In this document: positions 53,467-63,844 of the stretch, piece by piece | Numbering within the stretch: position 1 is the stretch's first letter | Layout: each line of letters begins with the position of its first letter | Assembly: GCA_028284195.1 (NCBI GenBank) | Contig: JANQSE010000012.1 | Span: forward strand, 1 to 64,000 | Reading direction: 5' to 3' | From: Balneola sp. | GTDB taxonomy: Bacteria; Bacteroidota; Rhodothermia; Balneolales; Balneolaceae | Length of the DNA stretch: 64,000 nucleotides | Notes under the pieces: model-generated | The model's input: the letters and a program-made list of their open reading frames with translations, nothing else | Database searches by the model: none | Told to the model about the DNA's origin: nothing | Program-made: the position numbers and the translations under genes

Positions 53467-54831
53467 ATGAAAAAAGGACTAGCAGCCCTGTTGTTAACAG
53501 GTGCATTTATATTTATAAATTGCAGCAGCCAACCTGAATGGGATACGGTATTAATTGAAGGAAAAATTAGTGTAGCTGATTCTATTGATAGCACCGGAGA
53601 CTTTTCAGGATTCAGAGTTGATATTGCATACACAAAACCCGGCACTTCGCAAGTGGATACACTATTCTCGTACACAACTAAGAAAGACGGGGTAATAAAG
53701 GGAAGGGTTAAATTTCCTGAGCAAGGGTTGTATCCTGTACTCATTAGCAGAAATGGCAATCCCATAGGGGCAATTCAATTTATTCTTGCGGACAATGATA
53801 CCATCTCGTTCAGTGCTGTGTTACCAGATATTACTCAAAGCTTTACAGTTGATTCGCGAGAACAAAGAGCAATGGATGATTACAACCGAATTAACAAGAA
53901 TTTTCGGAGGGTTGTAGCTTATATAAATGCAGGAGCAGTTGCTGATTCGGCTATACAAGATGAGATAGCAAAATGGAGTGCGCTTTTTTGGGAAATAAAA
54001 CAAGAGCATAACGGAACATTTGCTTCAAACCTTGCAGCACGAGAATCTATACGTCTGCTTAGTACTATCAACAAGGAAGCGATGATGGGCGCATTAAACA
54101 CTTCTTTAGAGAGCGAAAGAATGATTACTGTAGCCATGGATTTCGGGCTTGAGTATGTTTCGAATAAATCAGGGGTAGAAGGCGGAACTAATTATCTGGA
54201 CTCTCTAAAAAGATTAACCAAAAATAAAGACATTCTTCGTTTGGTTTCTCAAAAACAGATTAAATATAATTTTGATAGTTCAAGAGTTAGCTTTGCCAGG
54301 GAGTTGTTAACAAACTTTAAAAAGGAATTTGAGGACGACTCTTTAGCAATGAGGTGGGCTAAAATAATTGGTTATGATTTGAATTATTTAGCACCGGGTT
54401 TCCAGGTTCCTGAATTTTCTTTTATAACCCAGCGGGGAGATACAGTAAACTCAAACTCGATGGTTGGTAAAGCCTACATACTTGAGATTACACCTGTTGC
54501 AAGTCGCATGTATCAAAACCAGTACGATCGTGCGGTAGTAATACATCAGATTTATCGAAATTATAACCTGGAGATTTTGACAGTTCCGCTTGATGAGAGT
54601 GAGGTTACTGTAACTGCATTTTTTGAAGAGAGAGTAAAACACTGGCCTGTAGCACGACTTGGATCTTTTGATATTAAGGACCTGATTGAAAAATTTAATA
54701 TCACGGATGTTCCAACTCGAATTTTAGTGGATCAAAGTGGTACTATTGTTAAAAAGTATGTTGCTGGTGATTTTGCAGATGTGTTAGATGGGCTCAGTAC
54801 AATAATCAATCAAAAAAATATCGGAAGCTGA
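53467..54831 (+). CDS. Lipoprotein with DUF4369 and TlpA-like thioredoxin fold lacking CxxC
   Basis: This 454-residue protein has a lipoprotein signal (GAFIFINCSS, lipid Cys19). A DUF4369-like beta domain (about 25-125) and a helical middle follow. The C-terminal thioredoxin-like domain (about 315-450) has the TlpA strand pattern, including the cis-proline region NITDVPTRILVDQSGTIVKK. Where active TlpA has WCxxC, this protein reads ITPVASRMYQNQ, so the redox cysteines are missing. It may act as a chaperone or structural protein instead. It is periplasmic, anchored to a membrane, and tpiA begins right after its stop. Confidence 0.78.
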   Translation: MKKGLAALLLTGAFIFINCSSQPEWDTVLIEGKISVADSIDSTGDFSGFRVDIAYTKPGTSQVDTLFSYTTKKDGVIKGRVKFPEQGLYPVLISRNGNPIGAIQFILADNDTISFSAVLPDITQSFTVDSREQRAMDDYNRINKNFRRVVAYINAGAVADSAIQDEIAKWSALFWEIKQEHNGTFASNLAARESIRLLSTINKEAMMGALNTSLESERMITVAMDFGLEYVSNKSGVEGGTNYLDSLKRLTKNKDILRLVSQKQIKYNFDSSRVSFARELLTNFKKEFEDDSLAMRWAKIIGYDLNYLAPGFQVPEFSFITQRGDTVNSNSMVGKAYILEITPVASRMYQNQYDRAVVIHQIYRNYNLEILTVPLDESEVTVTAFFEERVKHWPVARLGSFDIKDLIEKFNITDVPTRILVDQSGTIVKKYVAGDFADVLDGLSTIINQKNIGS

Positions 54832-55605
54832 ATGGGTAAAAGACAGTTTTTAATTGCAGGGAACTGGAAAATGAATGGCGGGCCATACCAGGCTGCAGAG
54901 TTATTAGATGGCCTTAAAGAGAAAAAGAAAAATATCTCAGAAGATGTTGATGTAGTTGTTTGCCCGCCTTTTGTATCTCTGGGGATGGCTGTACAGCATC
55001 TTCATAATTCAGACATTCAGGTTGGTGCTCAGGATCTTTATTTTGAAAATAACGGAGCTTATACCGGCGAAATTAGTGCTGCGATGCTTGTCGAAAGCGG
55101 GTGTAATTATGTAATTATTGGTCATTCTGAGCGTAGAAGATATTTTGCTGAAACCGACGATCTTGTCAATAAAAAAGCAAAAAAAGCCATTACAGAAAAA
55201 ATTATTCCTATTGTTTGTGTTGGTGAATCGCTTGATGAAAGAAAGAATAATACACACTTTAATATAGTTTCAGATCAAGTAAAAAAGGCTTTGAAGGATA
55301 TTTCAGATACAGAAATTCTGGATGTAGTTATTGCATATGAACCTATCTGGGCAATCGGAACCGGAGAAACCGCAACACCAGCGCAGGCACAGCAAATGCA
55401 TGTTCATATACGGTCAAGACTTGCAGAACTGTATGATGATGAGACAGCTTCTGCGATCGGAATTATATATGGCGGAAGTATGAAGCCTGCAAATGCTGAA
55501 GAATTACTTACCCAGCCTGATGTTGATGGTGGCTTAATTGGCGGCGCGAGCTTAGAAGCTGAAAGTTTTGCTGAATTAATAACCATTGCCGAAAACATTT
55601 CTTAA
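54832..55605 (+). CDS. tpiA: Triosephosphate isomerase
   Basis: This 257-residue TIM-barrel enzyme interconverts dihydroxyacetone phosphate and glyceraldehyde 3-phosphate. Catalytic elements are Asn11 and Lys13 in AGNWKMNGG, the histidine in VIIGHSERRRYF, and the glutamate in IAYEPIWAIGTG. The phosphate-binding GGSMKPANAEEL and GGLIGGASL are present. The ATG follows the previous stop without a gap and purD follows after three bases, so the genes from 53467 to 59736 are probably one operon. Confidence 0.97.
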   Translation: MGKRQFLIAGNWKMNGGPYQAAELLDGLKEKKKNISEDVDVVVCPPFVSLGMAVQHLHNSDIQVGAQDLYFENNGAYTGEISAAMLVESGCNYVIIGHSERRRYFAETDDLVNKKAKKAITEKIIPIVCVGESLDERKNNTHFNIVSDQVKKALKDISDTEILDVVIAYEPIWAIGTGETATPAQAQQMHVHIRSRLAELYDDETASAIGIIYGGSMKPANAEELLTQPDVDGGLIGGASLEAESFAELITIAENIS

Positions 55606-55608
55606 CCT

Positions 55609-56889
55609 ATGAAATACAATGTTCTTCTTTTAGGGAGTGGCGGTCGTGAACACGCTCTGGCATGGGGAATAGCAAAATCATCTAAGCTGGATAAACTATT
55701 CATAGCTCCCGGAAATCCGGGAACTGCAAAATCAGGAGAGAATGTAGCTTTAGACATATCCGATTTTGATAAAGTGTGGGAATTTATTCAAAGACATGAT
55801 ATTCATTTAACCGTTGTCGGGCCCGAACAACCTTTGGTAGATGGTTTGGCTGATTTTTTGGAAGAAAAATGCCATGCAGTTTTTGGGCCCAAGCAGCAAG
55901 CCGCCATGCTTGAAGGAAGCAAGGAGTTTGCAAAAGATTTTATGAAGCGGCATGATATTCCCACTGCGGCATATAAAGTGTTTAGCCAAAATGAGTTTGA
56001 TAAAGCTGCAGAATACATCATCGAAAAAAATAAATATCCGGTAGTGCTAAAGGCAGATGGATTGGCCGGCGGCAAGGGAGTTTTAATCCCCGAGAGCGAG
56101 CAAGAAACTTTGAAAGCATTTGAAGAACTTAAAGACGGCTCGTTGAGCGGGGCAGCCTCCAGGCTGGTAGTTGAAGAGTTTATGGAAGGGGAAGAAGTTT
56201 CTGTATTTGCTATTTGTGATGGTGATAGCTTTAAAGTGATAGGTAATGCTCAGGATCATAAACGTATAGGAGAAGGTGATACAGGGTTAAATACCGGAGG
56301 TATGGGAGCATATTCTCCGGCACCTATTGGTGCTAAAGAGCTTCTTGAAAGTGTTGAGGAAGAGATTATTAAGCCAACTATTGATGGAATGAAGGCGGAA
56401 GGAAATCCCTATCAGGGAATTCTGTATGTGGGTTTAATGATTACCAGCGATGGCCCCAAAGTAGTAGAATATAATTGCAGGTTTGGAGATCCTGAATGCC
56501 AGGTAATTATTCCCGCAATGAAATCTGATCTGCTGGATGTTATTATTTCGTGCACCGAAGGCAGGCTTTCTGAAACTTCCATTGAGCTTGATAACCAATA
56601 TCGCTGCACGGTTGTTTTGGCATCTGGCGGGTATCCCCAAGGGTATGAGAAAGGCAAAGAGATTACCGGGCTGGAAAATATTGATGCCGGGATGGTGTTT
56701 CATGCCGGAACAAAGACAGATGGAAATAAACTGCTTACTAATGGCGGCCGTGTTCTTAACGTAGTTGGGGAAGGACAATCGCTTCAGAGTGCTATTTTGG
56801 ATGCGTATAATCAAGTTCATAAAATCGGTTTCGAGAATATGTATTACCGAAACGATATTGGCGCAAAAGGGTTAAAACGTCTTGCATGA
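55609..56889 (+). CDS. purD: Phosphoribosylamine-glycine ligase
   Basis: This 426-residue ATP-grasp enzyme joins glycine to 5-phosphoribosylamine in purine synthesis. It begins VLLLGSGGREHALAWG and has TVVGPEQPLVDGLADF, VVLKADGLAGGKGV and NTGGMGAYSPAP. Length and motifs are standard. Its stop overlaps the start of the beta-propeller gene by ATGA. Confidence 0.97.
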   Translation: MKYNVLLLGSGGREHALAWGIAKSSKLDKLFIAPGNPGTAKSGENVALDISDFDKVWEFIQRHDIHLTVVGPEQPLVDGLADFLEEKCHAVFGPKQQAAMLEGSKEFAKDFMKRHDIPTAAYKVFSQNEFDKAAEYIIEKNKYPVVLKADGLAGGKGVLIPESEQETLKAFEELKDGSLSGAASRLVVEEFMEGEEVSVFAICDGDSFKVIGNAQDHKRIGEGDTGLNTGGMGAYSPAPIGAKELLESVEEEIIKPTIDGMKAEGNPYQGILYVGLMITSDGPKVVEYNCRFGDPECQVIIPAMKSDLLDVIISCTEGRLSETSIELDNQYRCTVVLASGGYPQGYEKGKEITGLENIDAGMVFHAGTKTDGNKLLTNGGRVLNVVGEGQSLQSAILDAYNQVHKIGFENMYYRNDIGAKGLKRLA

Positions 56890-57701
56890 GGCAAAAGGGC
56901 ATCATATCGGTTCTTTTTTGCTTTTTCAGTGTCAGTACGTTTTCTCAGAACATAAAAATAGACACGCTTTACACAGGGTTAAACAAAGCCTCATCATTAG
57001 CGGTTACAGGCCAGGCAATTTTTATTGTTGAAAGCGGTGCCCACAGAGTCCTAAAACTGGATTTAAACGGCAACTTTCTTCAAAAATATGGTAACAAAGG
57101 AAGCGGTAATTACCAGTTTGATAACCCGCTTGATATAGCTACAACAACGGGGCTAAAAATATATGTGTCCGATCCGGGAAATAATAGGATTCAGGTATTC
57201 GACAGGCGGTGGCAATATTTGAGTACCATACAAGGGAATGAAAAATTTCAAACGCGGGATCATATAAAACCAGGCTTTATTGATGTTAGTAAACTGGGGG
57301 ATGTGTTTTTCTACGATGAAGCTTCAAAATCGATCGGCAGATATAACGAAGATGGTACCCAATTAGATCAAATTCCTCTGCCAAAAGAGGTAAAAAAAGT
57401 TTCCGGGCTTCAGGCAGTAGAAGATCAATTGTTTATACTCGACAAAAAAGCAAAGGTAGTTCATCAAATTTCTGATAATGGGTTTTACCAAAGTTATTTT
57501 CCCGCTGAAAGCATTCAATCATTTTATAGTTATAAAGCTTTTATTTTAGGTTCAGGTTCAACTTCAATTCAGGAACTGGATAAGACAGAGGGTTTCCGGA
57601 AAATTGAGTGGGAAAACACAACAGACGTTAAAGACATGCTTGCTACCGATAAGTTTATCTATTTGTTGTCGCAGAATGCTCTCCTCAAAATCTTTCGCTG
57701 A
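56886..57701 (+). CDS. Exported beta-propeller (NHL-like) protein
   Basis: This 271-residue protein has a signal peptide (IISVLFCFFSVSTFSQ) and NHL-type repeats, for example KLDLNGNFLQKYGNKGSGNY and ISDPGNNRIQVFD-like segments (written VSDPGNNRIQVFD here), giving about five or six blades. Such propellers bind proteins or sugars. It overlaps purD by four bases and the LuxE-like gene by one (TGATG), so it is in the same operon. The ligand is unknown. Confidence 0.75.
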   Translation: MRQKGIISVLFCFFSVSTFSQNIKIDTLYTGLNKASSLAVTGQAIFIVESGAHRVLKLDLNGNFLQKYGNKGSGNYQFDNPLDIATTTGLKIYVSDPGNNRIQVFDRRWQYLSTIQGNEKFQTRDHIKPGFIDVSKLGDVFFYDEASKSIGRYNEDGTQLDQIPLPKEVKKVSGLQAVEDQLFILDKKAKVVHQISDNGFYQSYFPAESIQSFYSYKAFILGSGSTSIQELDKTEGFRKIEWENTTDVKDMLATDKFIYLLSQNALLKIFR

Positions 57702-58690
57702 TGGATGCCTATCAAATATTTGACGAATCCATCCCTTTTGAAGAAAAGGCAATCAATATCTTTGAATTCCAAAAAGAGCATAATTCTATATATGGCCGTT
57801 TTTGTAAAGCTCTGGGAATACAAGATCCAAGCAAAGTAGATGAGATCCCATTACTACCAATTCAGGCTTTTAAAGAAAAAGAAATAGTTACTGCTCAAGA
57901 AAAAGAACTAAGCAGCAGCTATCAAGTATTTCAAAGCAGTGGTACTTCCGGTATGTCCAGAAGCAGGCATATAGTTCTGGATACAGCGTTGTATAAGGAA
58001 TCAATTTTCAGAGGCTTTGATTATTTTTATGATTCCGGAGAATTCGTGATTTGGGCCTATACCCCGGAGTATAACTTAAATCCGGCCTCATCTCTGATTT
58101 GGATGCTAAATGCACTAATTGAACGAGAAAATTCAGGTTTGAGTAAGTTTTTAGAACTTAATCGTCCTCTTTCTCAAGAGAAGATTAATGAAGTGGCGAA
58201 ATCAAAAAGAAGACTGATGCTGTTCGGAGCTGCTTTTGGCTTGTTAGATTTATTGGAGATTAGTAAAGTAGAATTGCCTGCTAATACCATTATAATGGAA
58301 ACAGGGGGAATGAAAACCTATCGGAGGGAGATTAGTAAATCTGAACTCCATCAAATACTGTCGAATGGATTTGGAATACCAGTAACAAACATCCATTCCG
58401 AATACGGAATGACTGAACTTCTGAGCCAGGCTTACAGCCAGGGTTCCGAATGGTTTAAAAGTGTTCCCTGGATGAAAGTCAGTATCAGAGATCCCCAAAA
58501 CCCGATGAGAGAAGTTGAAATTGGTGAAGAAGGGTTAATAGGCGTGATGGATTTGGCAAATCTTTATTCCTGCTCTTTTATTCTTACCGGAGATAAAGGA
58601 ATAATGAATGGAGAAGGAAAGTTTAACGTATTAGGCAGATGGAATCCTGAAAACCTTCGTGGATGTAATTTTCTAATTGATAAGGACTGA
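57701..58690 (+). CDS. LuxE-like acyl-protein synthetase
   Basis: This 329-residue protein has the ANL-like fold of LuxE, which activates fatty acids with ATP and forms an acyl-enzyme. The nucleotide-binding loop is QSSGTSGMSRSRH near residue 85, and later motifs are METGGMKTYRREI and IHSEYGMTELLSQAY. There is no luciferase (luxAB) gene in the window, so light production is not implied. It is coupled by TGATG overlaps both upstream and to the LuxC-like gene, which together could turn an acid into an aldehyde. Its substrate is unknown. Confidence 0.85.
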   Translation: MDAYQIFDESIPFEEKAINIFEFQKEHNSIYGRFCKALGIQDPSKVDEIPLLPIQAFKEKEIVTAQEKELSSSYQVFQSSGTSGMSRSRHIVLDTALYKESIFRGFDYFYDSGEFVIWAYTPEYNLNPASSLIWMLNALIERENSGLSKFLELNRPLSQEKINEVAKSKRRLMLFGAAFGLLDLLEISKVELPANTIIMETGGMKTYRREISKSELHQILSNGFGIPVTNIHSEYGMTELLSQAYSQGSEWFKSVPWMKVSIRDPQNPMREVEIGEEGLIGVMDLANLYSCSFILTGDKGIMNGEGKFNVLGRWNPENLRGCNFLIDKD

Positions 58691-59736
58691 TGGATTATTT
58701 TCAATCCCATATCGAAAAAATAGCAAAAGCCACAAGAGAATGGCTCCAACCTGATAATCAATCTCTAAAGCAGGCTATTGAGCAAACTGTTGACGAAGGC
58801 TTGTTTAGTTTTGAAGACATCAAGTTTCAAATAAGAGCTTTAAAACAAAAAATTGATACAGGGCAGGTTGAAGAATGGGCAAGAAGAACAGGTTTATCCG
58901 ATCAACAAAATGCAAAGGGCCATAAAGTATTTTGCCTGCATGCAGGAAATTTGCCTTTAGTTGGATTCCAGGATTCATTGGGGACCATTTTATCAGGGGC
59001 CGATTATTTCGGAAAGCTTTCTAACAAAGATCCGTACCTGCTGGAAAGCTACCTGAAAAAGCTGATAGAATCCGATCTTGAAAATGGGATTCAACATTCA
59101 ACAGATATAAATGCTTTTGAGGATCTGCAAGCTGATAAAGTGTTGTTTGCCGGCTCAGAACATTCTGTAAACCCCGTGAAGGAAAAGCTATTTGCATTAA
59201 AAACTGCAGGTGATGCAACAGAATTTGTGATTCGAACAGCTAAATTTTCAGTAGCGTATTTAGATAATGAAGAACCGGCGACGTTAAGAGATATGATTGA
59301 GGCAGTTTTTCGTTATGGAGGAAGGGGGTGCAGGTCGGTAGCAGTTATTGTAAGTCCATTTTCTTTAAGCAAAGTTAAGTGCCATTTCACAGATTATGTA
59401 GAAGAGTTCTGGTTGAAAAATCCTCAGCACAAAAAACCAAAAGAAAATCTGGTGTACCAGTTCGCATTCAATAAAGCCATAGAAAGAGATCAGGCATGGT
59501 TGGATGATTTTCTGGTTCAGGAAACCGAAGAGTTTCCGGAGATAGAATGTACTTTAAACTGGGTCAAGGGAGATTATCAAAAACTAAAAGAACTCAAAGA
59601 AAGATTTGGCAAAGCAGTTCAAACAATATACAGAACAGGAAAGCACATTACGGGCTTAGAAACAGAATTTTTAAGTACGGCTCAAACCCCTGATTTGTGG
59701 TGGCAGCCGGATGGCACGCCCGTTATCACATTATAA
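58690..59736 (+). CDS. LuxC-like acyl-CoA reductase
   Basis: This 348-residue protein of the acyl-CoA reductase (LuxC) family resembles aldehyde dehydrogenases and uses NADPH to reduce an activated acyl group to an aldehyde. FCLHAGNLPLVGFQDSLGTI and the glycine-rich YGGRGCRSVAVIV, with a probable catalytic Cys in GGRGCRS, are visible. It is shorter than the Vibrio LuxC (about 480). It is coupled to the LuxE-like gene by a one-base overlap. The pair is a candidate for lipid or pigment tailoring. Confidence 0.85.
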   Translation: MDYFQSHIEKIAKATREWLQPDNQSLKQAIEQTVDEGLFSFEDIKFQIRALKQKIDTGQVEEWARRTGLSDQQNAKGHKVFCLHAGNLPLVGFQDSLGTILSGADYFGKLSNKDPYLLESYLKKLIESDLENGIQHSTDINAFEDLQADKVLFAGSEHSVNPVKEKLFALKTAGDATEFVIRTAKFSVAYLDNEEPATLRDMIEAVFRYGGRGCRSVAVIVSPFSLSKVKCHFTDYVEEFWLKNPQHKKPKENLVYQFAFNKAIERDQAWLDDFLVQETEEFPEIECTLNWVKGDYQKLKELKERFGKAVQTIYRTGKHITGLETEFLSTAQTPDLWWQPDGTPVITL

Positions 59737-59806
59737 ATACCATCCAATATTTGATCTCAAAATCCCTATTTTTAAGGCTTGATCCGAAATCCTGATTTAC
59801 TACTAA

Positions 59807-62344
59807 ATGCATTCATACAACCCATCGGTCATAGAAACTAAATGGCAAAAGTATTGGCTCGAAAACAAAACGTTTAAAACCCCGGCTGATACAACTAAGC
59901 CAAAATATTATGTGCTGGATATGTTTCCATACCCAAGTGGAGCGGGTTTGCATGTTGGCCATCCCGAAGGTTATACGGCAACAGACATTATTGCAAGATA
60001 TAAAAGGATGAAAGGCTTTAACGTGCTGCATCCAATAGGTTGGGATGCTTTTGGGTTACCCGCCGAACAATATGCGGTAAAAACAGGAACTCACCCAAGA
60101 ATTACTACAGAGAAAAATATTACCAAGTTCCGGGAACAGCTTCAGGCAATTGGTTTTAGTTATGATTGGGACCGTGAAGTAAATACTACGGATCCGAATT
60201 ATTTTAAATGGACACAATGGATATTTCTAAAGCTTTTTGAGCGTGACTTAGCGTACGAAGACGAAGTGGCAGTAAACTGGTGTCCGGAGCTGGGAACTGT
60301 TCTTGCTAATGAAGAAGTAATAGATGGGAAAAGCGAAGTGGGTGGTTATCCTGTTATAAGAAAGCCAATGAGGCAATGGGTTTTAAAGATTACGGAGTAC
60401 GCTGAACGATTATTGCAAGATTTAGATGATCTGGACTGGCCTGAATCTTTAAAGGATATGCAGAGAAACTGGATCGGAAAGTCGATAGGTGCTGAGATCG
60501 ATTTTCAAATAAAAGGATCTGAAGAAAAGCTCACCGTTTTTACAACCCGCCCTGACACCATTTTTGGAGCAACGTACATGGTAATTGCTCCCGAGCATCA
60601 TTTGGTTGCAGATATAACCACTGCAGAGCAGAAGGCCGCAGTTGCGGAGTACATTGAGCAGGCTGCTTTAAAATCTGACCTGGATCGCCAGGAACTGAAT
60701 AAAGAAAAAACCGGAGTACGTACCGGAGCATTTGCCATTAATCCTGCGAACGGAAAAGAAATTCCGATCTGGATAGCTGATTATGTACTGGTTAGCTATG
60801 GAACCGGCGCAATTATGGCCGTACCGGGACAAGATGAACGGGACTGGGAGTTTGCTGAGAAGTTTGATCTGCCGATTATAAGAACGGTAGAGCCAGAGGC
60901 AGGTTTTGAAGGAAAAGCTTATACAGGAAACGGCCCGGCTATAAATAGCGGGTTCTTAAATGGTCTGAACATCAAAGAAGCAAAGCAAAAGATCATTCAG
61001 TTTCTCGAGGAAAAAAATGCTGGTAAAAAAGCCATAAACTATAAGCTGCGTGATTGGCTGTTTTCGCGCCAACGATATTGGGGAGAGCCTTTTCCTGTTA
61101 TCCATGCTGATGGAAAAGCAAAGGCAATTGCTGAAAGCGAGCTTCCTTTAGAACTCCCTGAGGTCGAAAAGTATGAGCCAACCGGCACCGGAGAGCCGCC
61201 TTTAGCAAATGCGAAAGAATGGGTGCAAACTACTGATCCTGATACCGGAAAACCTGCACTGCGCGAAACAAACACCATGCCGCAATGGGCGGGTTCTTGC
61301 TGGTACTATCTTCGCTATATTTCTCCTGGTTTTGATGGGGGCCCCGTTGATCCGGAATACGAAAAATATTGGATGCCTGTAGATCTGTATATAGGTGGAG
61401 CGGAACATGCAGTACTTCATTTATTGTATGCACGTTTCTGGCATAAGGTTTTGTATGATATTGGGGTAGTTTCAACAAAAGAACCATTTCAAAAGTTAGT
61501 GAACCAGGGAATGATTTTGGGTGAAATGGAATACACTTCCCAATCCGGAAAAAAACTTTCTGAGGAAGAAGTAGAGAAAAAAGGGGATGGTTTTATCGAG
61601 AAGAGTACGGGCAATACAGTGGAGGCACGTGCTCATAAAATGAGTAAAAGCCGTGGAAATGTGATAAACCCGGATCATATAATTGAACAATATGGAGCTG
61701 ATTCTTTACGCTTATACGAGATGTTTATGGGGCCGCTGGAACAGGTAAAGCCCTGGAGCACCAAAGGGGTAGAAGGGGTTAATCGGTTTTTAAATCGTGC
61801 ATGGCGGTTAATTATTGACGAGGATCTGGGCGCACTTAATGAAAAAGTGAAAGATGACGAACCCACAAAAGAACAACTAAGAGTTCTTCATGAAACAATA
61901 AAGAAAGTATCAGAAGATATTGAAGAACTCCGGTTCAATACTGCTATTTCTGCATGTATGATTTTTGTTAACGAAGCCAATCAATGGGATGTACTTCCGG
62001 TTTCTGTAGCTAAGAAGTTTTTGATCTTACTTTCACCTTTCGCTCCTCATATTGCAGAGGAACTGTGGGAAAAGATAGGAGACACCGAAACCCTTGCCTA
62101 TGTTACCTGGCCCGATTTTAATGAAGAATATTTAAAGGCAGAACACGTAACCTATCCTGTTCAAATAAATGGAAAGGTGCGTAGTAATTTACAAGTACCC
62201 GCCGGCAAAGCTATGGATAAACAATTTGTGCTTGAAACAGCAAAAAGCGATGCTAAAATTTCAGAATATCTGGATGGTGCTGAGATCGTAAAGGAAATTT
62301 TTGTTCCACAGAGAATAGTAAATATTGTTGTTAAGCCTGCTTAA
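59807..62344 (+). CDS. leuS: Leucyl-tRNA synthetase
   Basis: This 845-residue class I synthetase charges tRNA-Leu. The HIGH-type motif is HVGH (49-52) in [16 protein letters not shown], and KMSKS is at 611-615. The CP1 editing domain shows [19 protein letters not shown] and the conserved editing aspartate region [16 protein letters not shown]. Length is slightly below the E. coli enzyme (860), as usual for Bacteroidota. A terminator follows. Confidence 0.97.
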   Translation: MHSYNPSVIETKWQKYWLENKTFKTPADTTKPKYYVLDMFPYPSGAGLHVGHPEGYTATDIIARYKRMKGFNVLHPIGWDAFGLPAEQYAVKTGTHPRITTEKNITKFREQLQAIGFSYDWDREVNTTDPNYFKWTQWIFLKLFERDLAYEDEVAVNWCPELGTVLANEEVIDGKSEVGGYPVIRKPMRQWVLKITEYAERLLQDLDDLDWPESLKDMQRNWIGKSIGAEIDFQIKGSEEKLTVFTTRPDTIFGATYMVIAPEHHLVADITTAEQKAAVAEYIEQAALKSDLDRQELNKEKTGVRTGAFAINPANGKEIPIWIADYVLVSYGTGAIMAVPGQDERDWEFAEKFDLPIIRTVEPEAGFEGKAYTGNGPAINSGFLNGLNIKEAKQKIIQFLEEKNAGKKAINYKLRDWLFSRQRYWGEPFPVIHADGKAKAIAESELPLELPEVEKYEPTGTGEPPLANAKEWVQTTDPDTGKPALRETNTMPQWAGSCWYYLRYISPGFDGGPVDPEYEKYWMPVDLYIGGAEHAVLHLLYARFWHKVLYDIGVVSTKEPFQKLVNQGMILGEMEYTSQSGKKLSEEEVEKKGDGFIEKSTGNTVEARAHKMSKSRGNVINPDHIIEQYGADSLRLYEMFMGPLEQVKPWSTKGVEGVNRFLNRAWRLIIDEDLGALNEKVKDDEPTKEQLRVLHETIKKVSEDIEELRFNTAISACMIFVNEANQWDVLPVSVAKKFLILLSPFAPHIAEELWEKIGDTETLAYVTWPDFNEEYLKAEHVTYPVQINGKVRSNLQVPAGKAMDKQFVLETAKSDAKISEYLDGAEIVKEIFVPQRIVNIVVKPA

Positions 62345-62404
62345 TATTTAAGTACCAGGCTTTCATAACCTGTTTTTCATTTCTTTTTGTCGGGGATATA
62401 AAAA

Positions 62405-62431
62405 AAGCCTGATAAAGTGATTATCAGGCTT
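62405..62431. terminator. Bidirectional terminator between leuS and gltA
   Basis: aagcctgataa (62405-62415) and ttatcaggctt (62421-62431) are perfectly complementary around a 5-base loop. Minus-strand T residues follow the stem (the run of A at 62400-62406 on plus). It ends both convergent genes. Confidence 0.85.
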
Positions 62432-62454
62432 AGAAAATAGAAGAGATATAAAGT

Positions 62455-63624
62455 TTAACGTTTTTCTACAGGAACCCAATCCAGGTTTTTTTCTCCTACA
62501 TAAAGCGCTCTTGGGCGGATTAATCTGTTATTCGCAGCTTGTTCCATAATATGTCCTGTCCAACCAGAAATACGGCTCATCGTAAAAATACATGTGAATA
62601 AATCGGGCTGAATTCCTATGGAGTAATACACCGTAGCTGAGAAGAAATCCACATTTGGGTCGATATCTTTTTCGCTCTTCATTGTGTTGAGCATGTCCAT
62701 ACTCCAACGGTACAATTTTTCATGGCCCGTTTCTTCAGATAGAGCTTTGGCCATTTTTTGAAGATGAAATCCACGAGGATCGAATACTTTATATACGCGA
62801 TGGCCGAACCCCATAATCTTTTCCTTGTTATCAAGCTTCTTTTTAGTGAATGCAACTGCATCAGCATCTTCACCTTGTTTAGAAAGCTCCAGCAGGCTAT
62901 TCATTACAGCGGTGTTTGCGCCACCATGCAAAGGCCCTTTCAACGCCCCAATAGCACCGGTTACAGCAGAATACATATCTGCCATTGTAGCTGTGATTGT
63001 TCTTGCCGTAAAGGTGGATGCATTCATACCATGCTCGGCGTGTAAAATCAGGCAAAGATCCATAGTTTTTTCAGCCTGCTTTCCCGGTTTTTCTCCATTC
63101 AACATGTACAGGAAATTAAATGCCGTACTGCCTTCTTTAAGAGGAGCAACGATTTCTTTTCCTTTTCTCGCTCTGTCATATGATGCGATAATGGTTGGAA
63201 TTTGTGCCGTAATTGCAATCGCTTGATCCATGAAAAGAGATTCATCGTACTTTCCAAAAGTCGCGTCTGAGTCAGCAAGCATAGAAACAGCTGTTCTTAA
63301 TACAGCCATTGGCTCGGCGTCTTTACTCGTAGTTGTGATGTAACTTAGAACAGCTTCAGGAAGTTGCCTTTGCGAGATCAATTTCTGTTTTAAATTTTCT
63401 AACTCTTCAGTATTCGGTAGCCTGTCGTTCCAAAGCAGAAAACAAACTTCTTCGAAAGTAGCATGCTCTGCTAAAGTATCGATGTGGTAGCCTGAATAAA
63501 TTAAATCGCCAACTTTCCCGTCTATAAAACTTTTTGTAGTTGAAAAAGCTACAATGCCGTCAAGGCCTCGATTGATATGAGGGTACTCTCGTTCGTTAAA
63601 TCCAGTGTGTAAATCAGAAGACAT
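62455..63624 (-). CDS. gltA: Citrate synthase / 2-methylcitrate synthase family
   Basis: This 389-residue citrate synthase of the shorter Gram-positive/archaeal-like class condenses acetyl-CoA and oxaloacetate. The active-site histidines are in LILHAEHGMNASTFT and GFGHRVYKVFDPR, and LKGPLHGGANTAVM contains a further substrate histidine. The catalytic aspartate region is near DFFSATVYYSIGI. Some relatives act as methylcitrate synthase, which would fit the propionyl-CoA-type carboxylase seen here, but sequence alone cannot separate the two. Confidence 0.93.
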   Translation of the reverse strand: MSSDLHTGFNEREYPHINRGLDGIVAFSTTKSFIDGKVGDLIYSGYHIDTLAEHATFEEVCFLLWNDRLPNTEELENLKQKLISQRQLPEAVLSYITTTSKDAEPMAVLRTAVSMLADSDATFGKYDESLFMDQAIAITAQIPTIIASYDRARKGKEIVAPLKEGSTAFNFLYMLNGEKPGKQAEKTMDLCLILHAEHGMNASTFTARTITATMADMYSAVTGAIGALKGPLHGGANTAVMNSLLELSKQGEDADAVAFTKKKLDNKEKIMGFGHRVYKVFDPRGFHLQKMAKALSEETGHEKLYRWSMDMLNTMKSEKDIDPNVDFFSATVYYSIGIQPDLFTCIFTMSRISGWTGHIMEQAANNRLIRPRALYVGEKNLDWVPVEKR

Positions 63625-63812
63625 TCGATCTCCAAATTTTAATGTTCAATAAATTTCTGTGTGTCCTGTATCAGGGATTCAAGCTCTTAAACCCGAAACG
63701 CTTAGCGAGCGTTTATTTTTATCAAAATTTTTCCCTGCTAAGTAAGACCAATAAAATAAGATTATCTAAAGAAAATTATAGGATTAATTTAGTACCTGTA
63801 ACATAAAAAAAG

Positions 63813-63829
63813 AGCGGGGATATTCCGCC
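63813..63829 (-). terminator. Weak hairpin downstream of the M16 gene
   Basis: gcgg (63814-63817) and ccgc (63825-63828) could form a short stem; on the minus strand seven T bases follow. It lies 16 bases after the partial M16 peptidase gene. The stem is short, so this is tentative. Confidence 0.4.
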
Positions 63830-63844
63830 CATAAAGCAAGCCAT

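Noticed and set aside
57701..59736. Bioluminescence operon
   Set aside because: Only LuxE/LuxC-like genes are present; luxA, luxB and luxD are absent.
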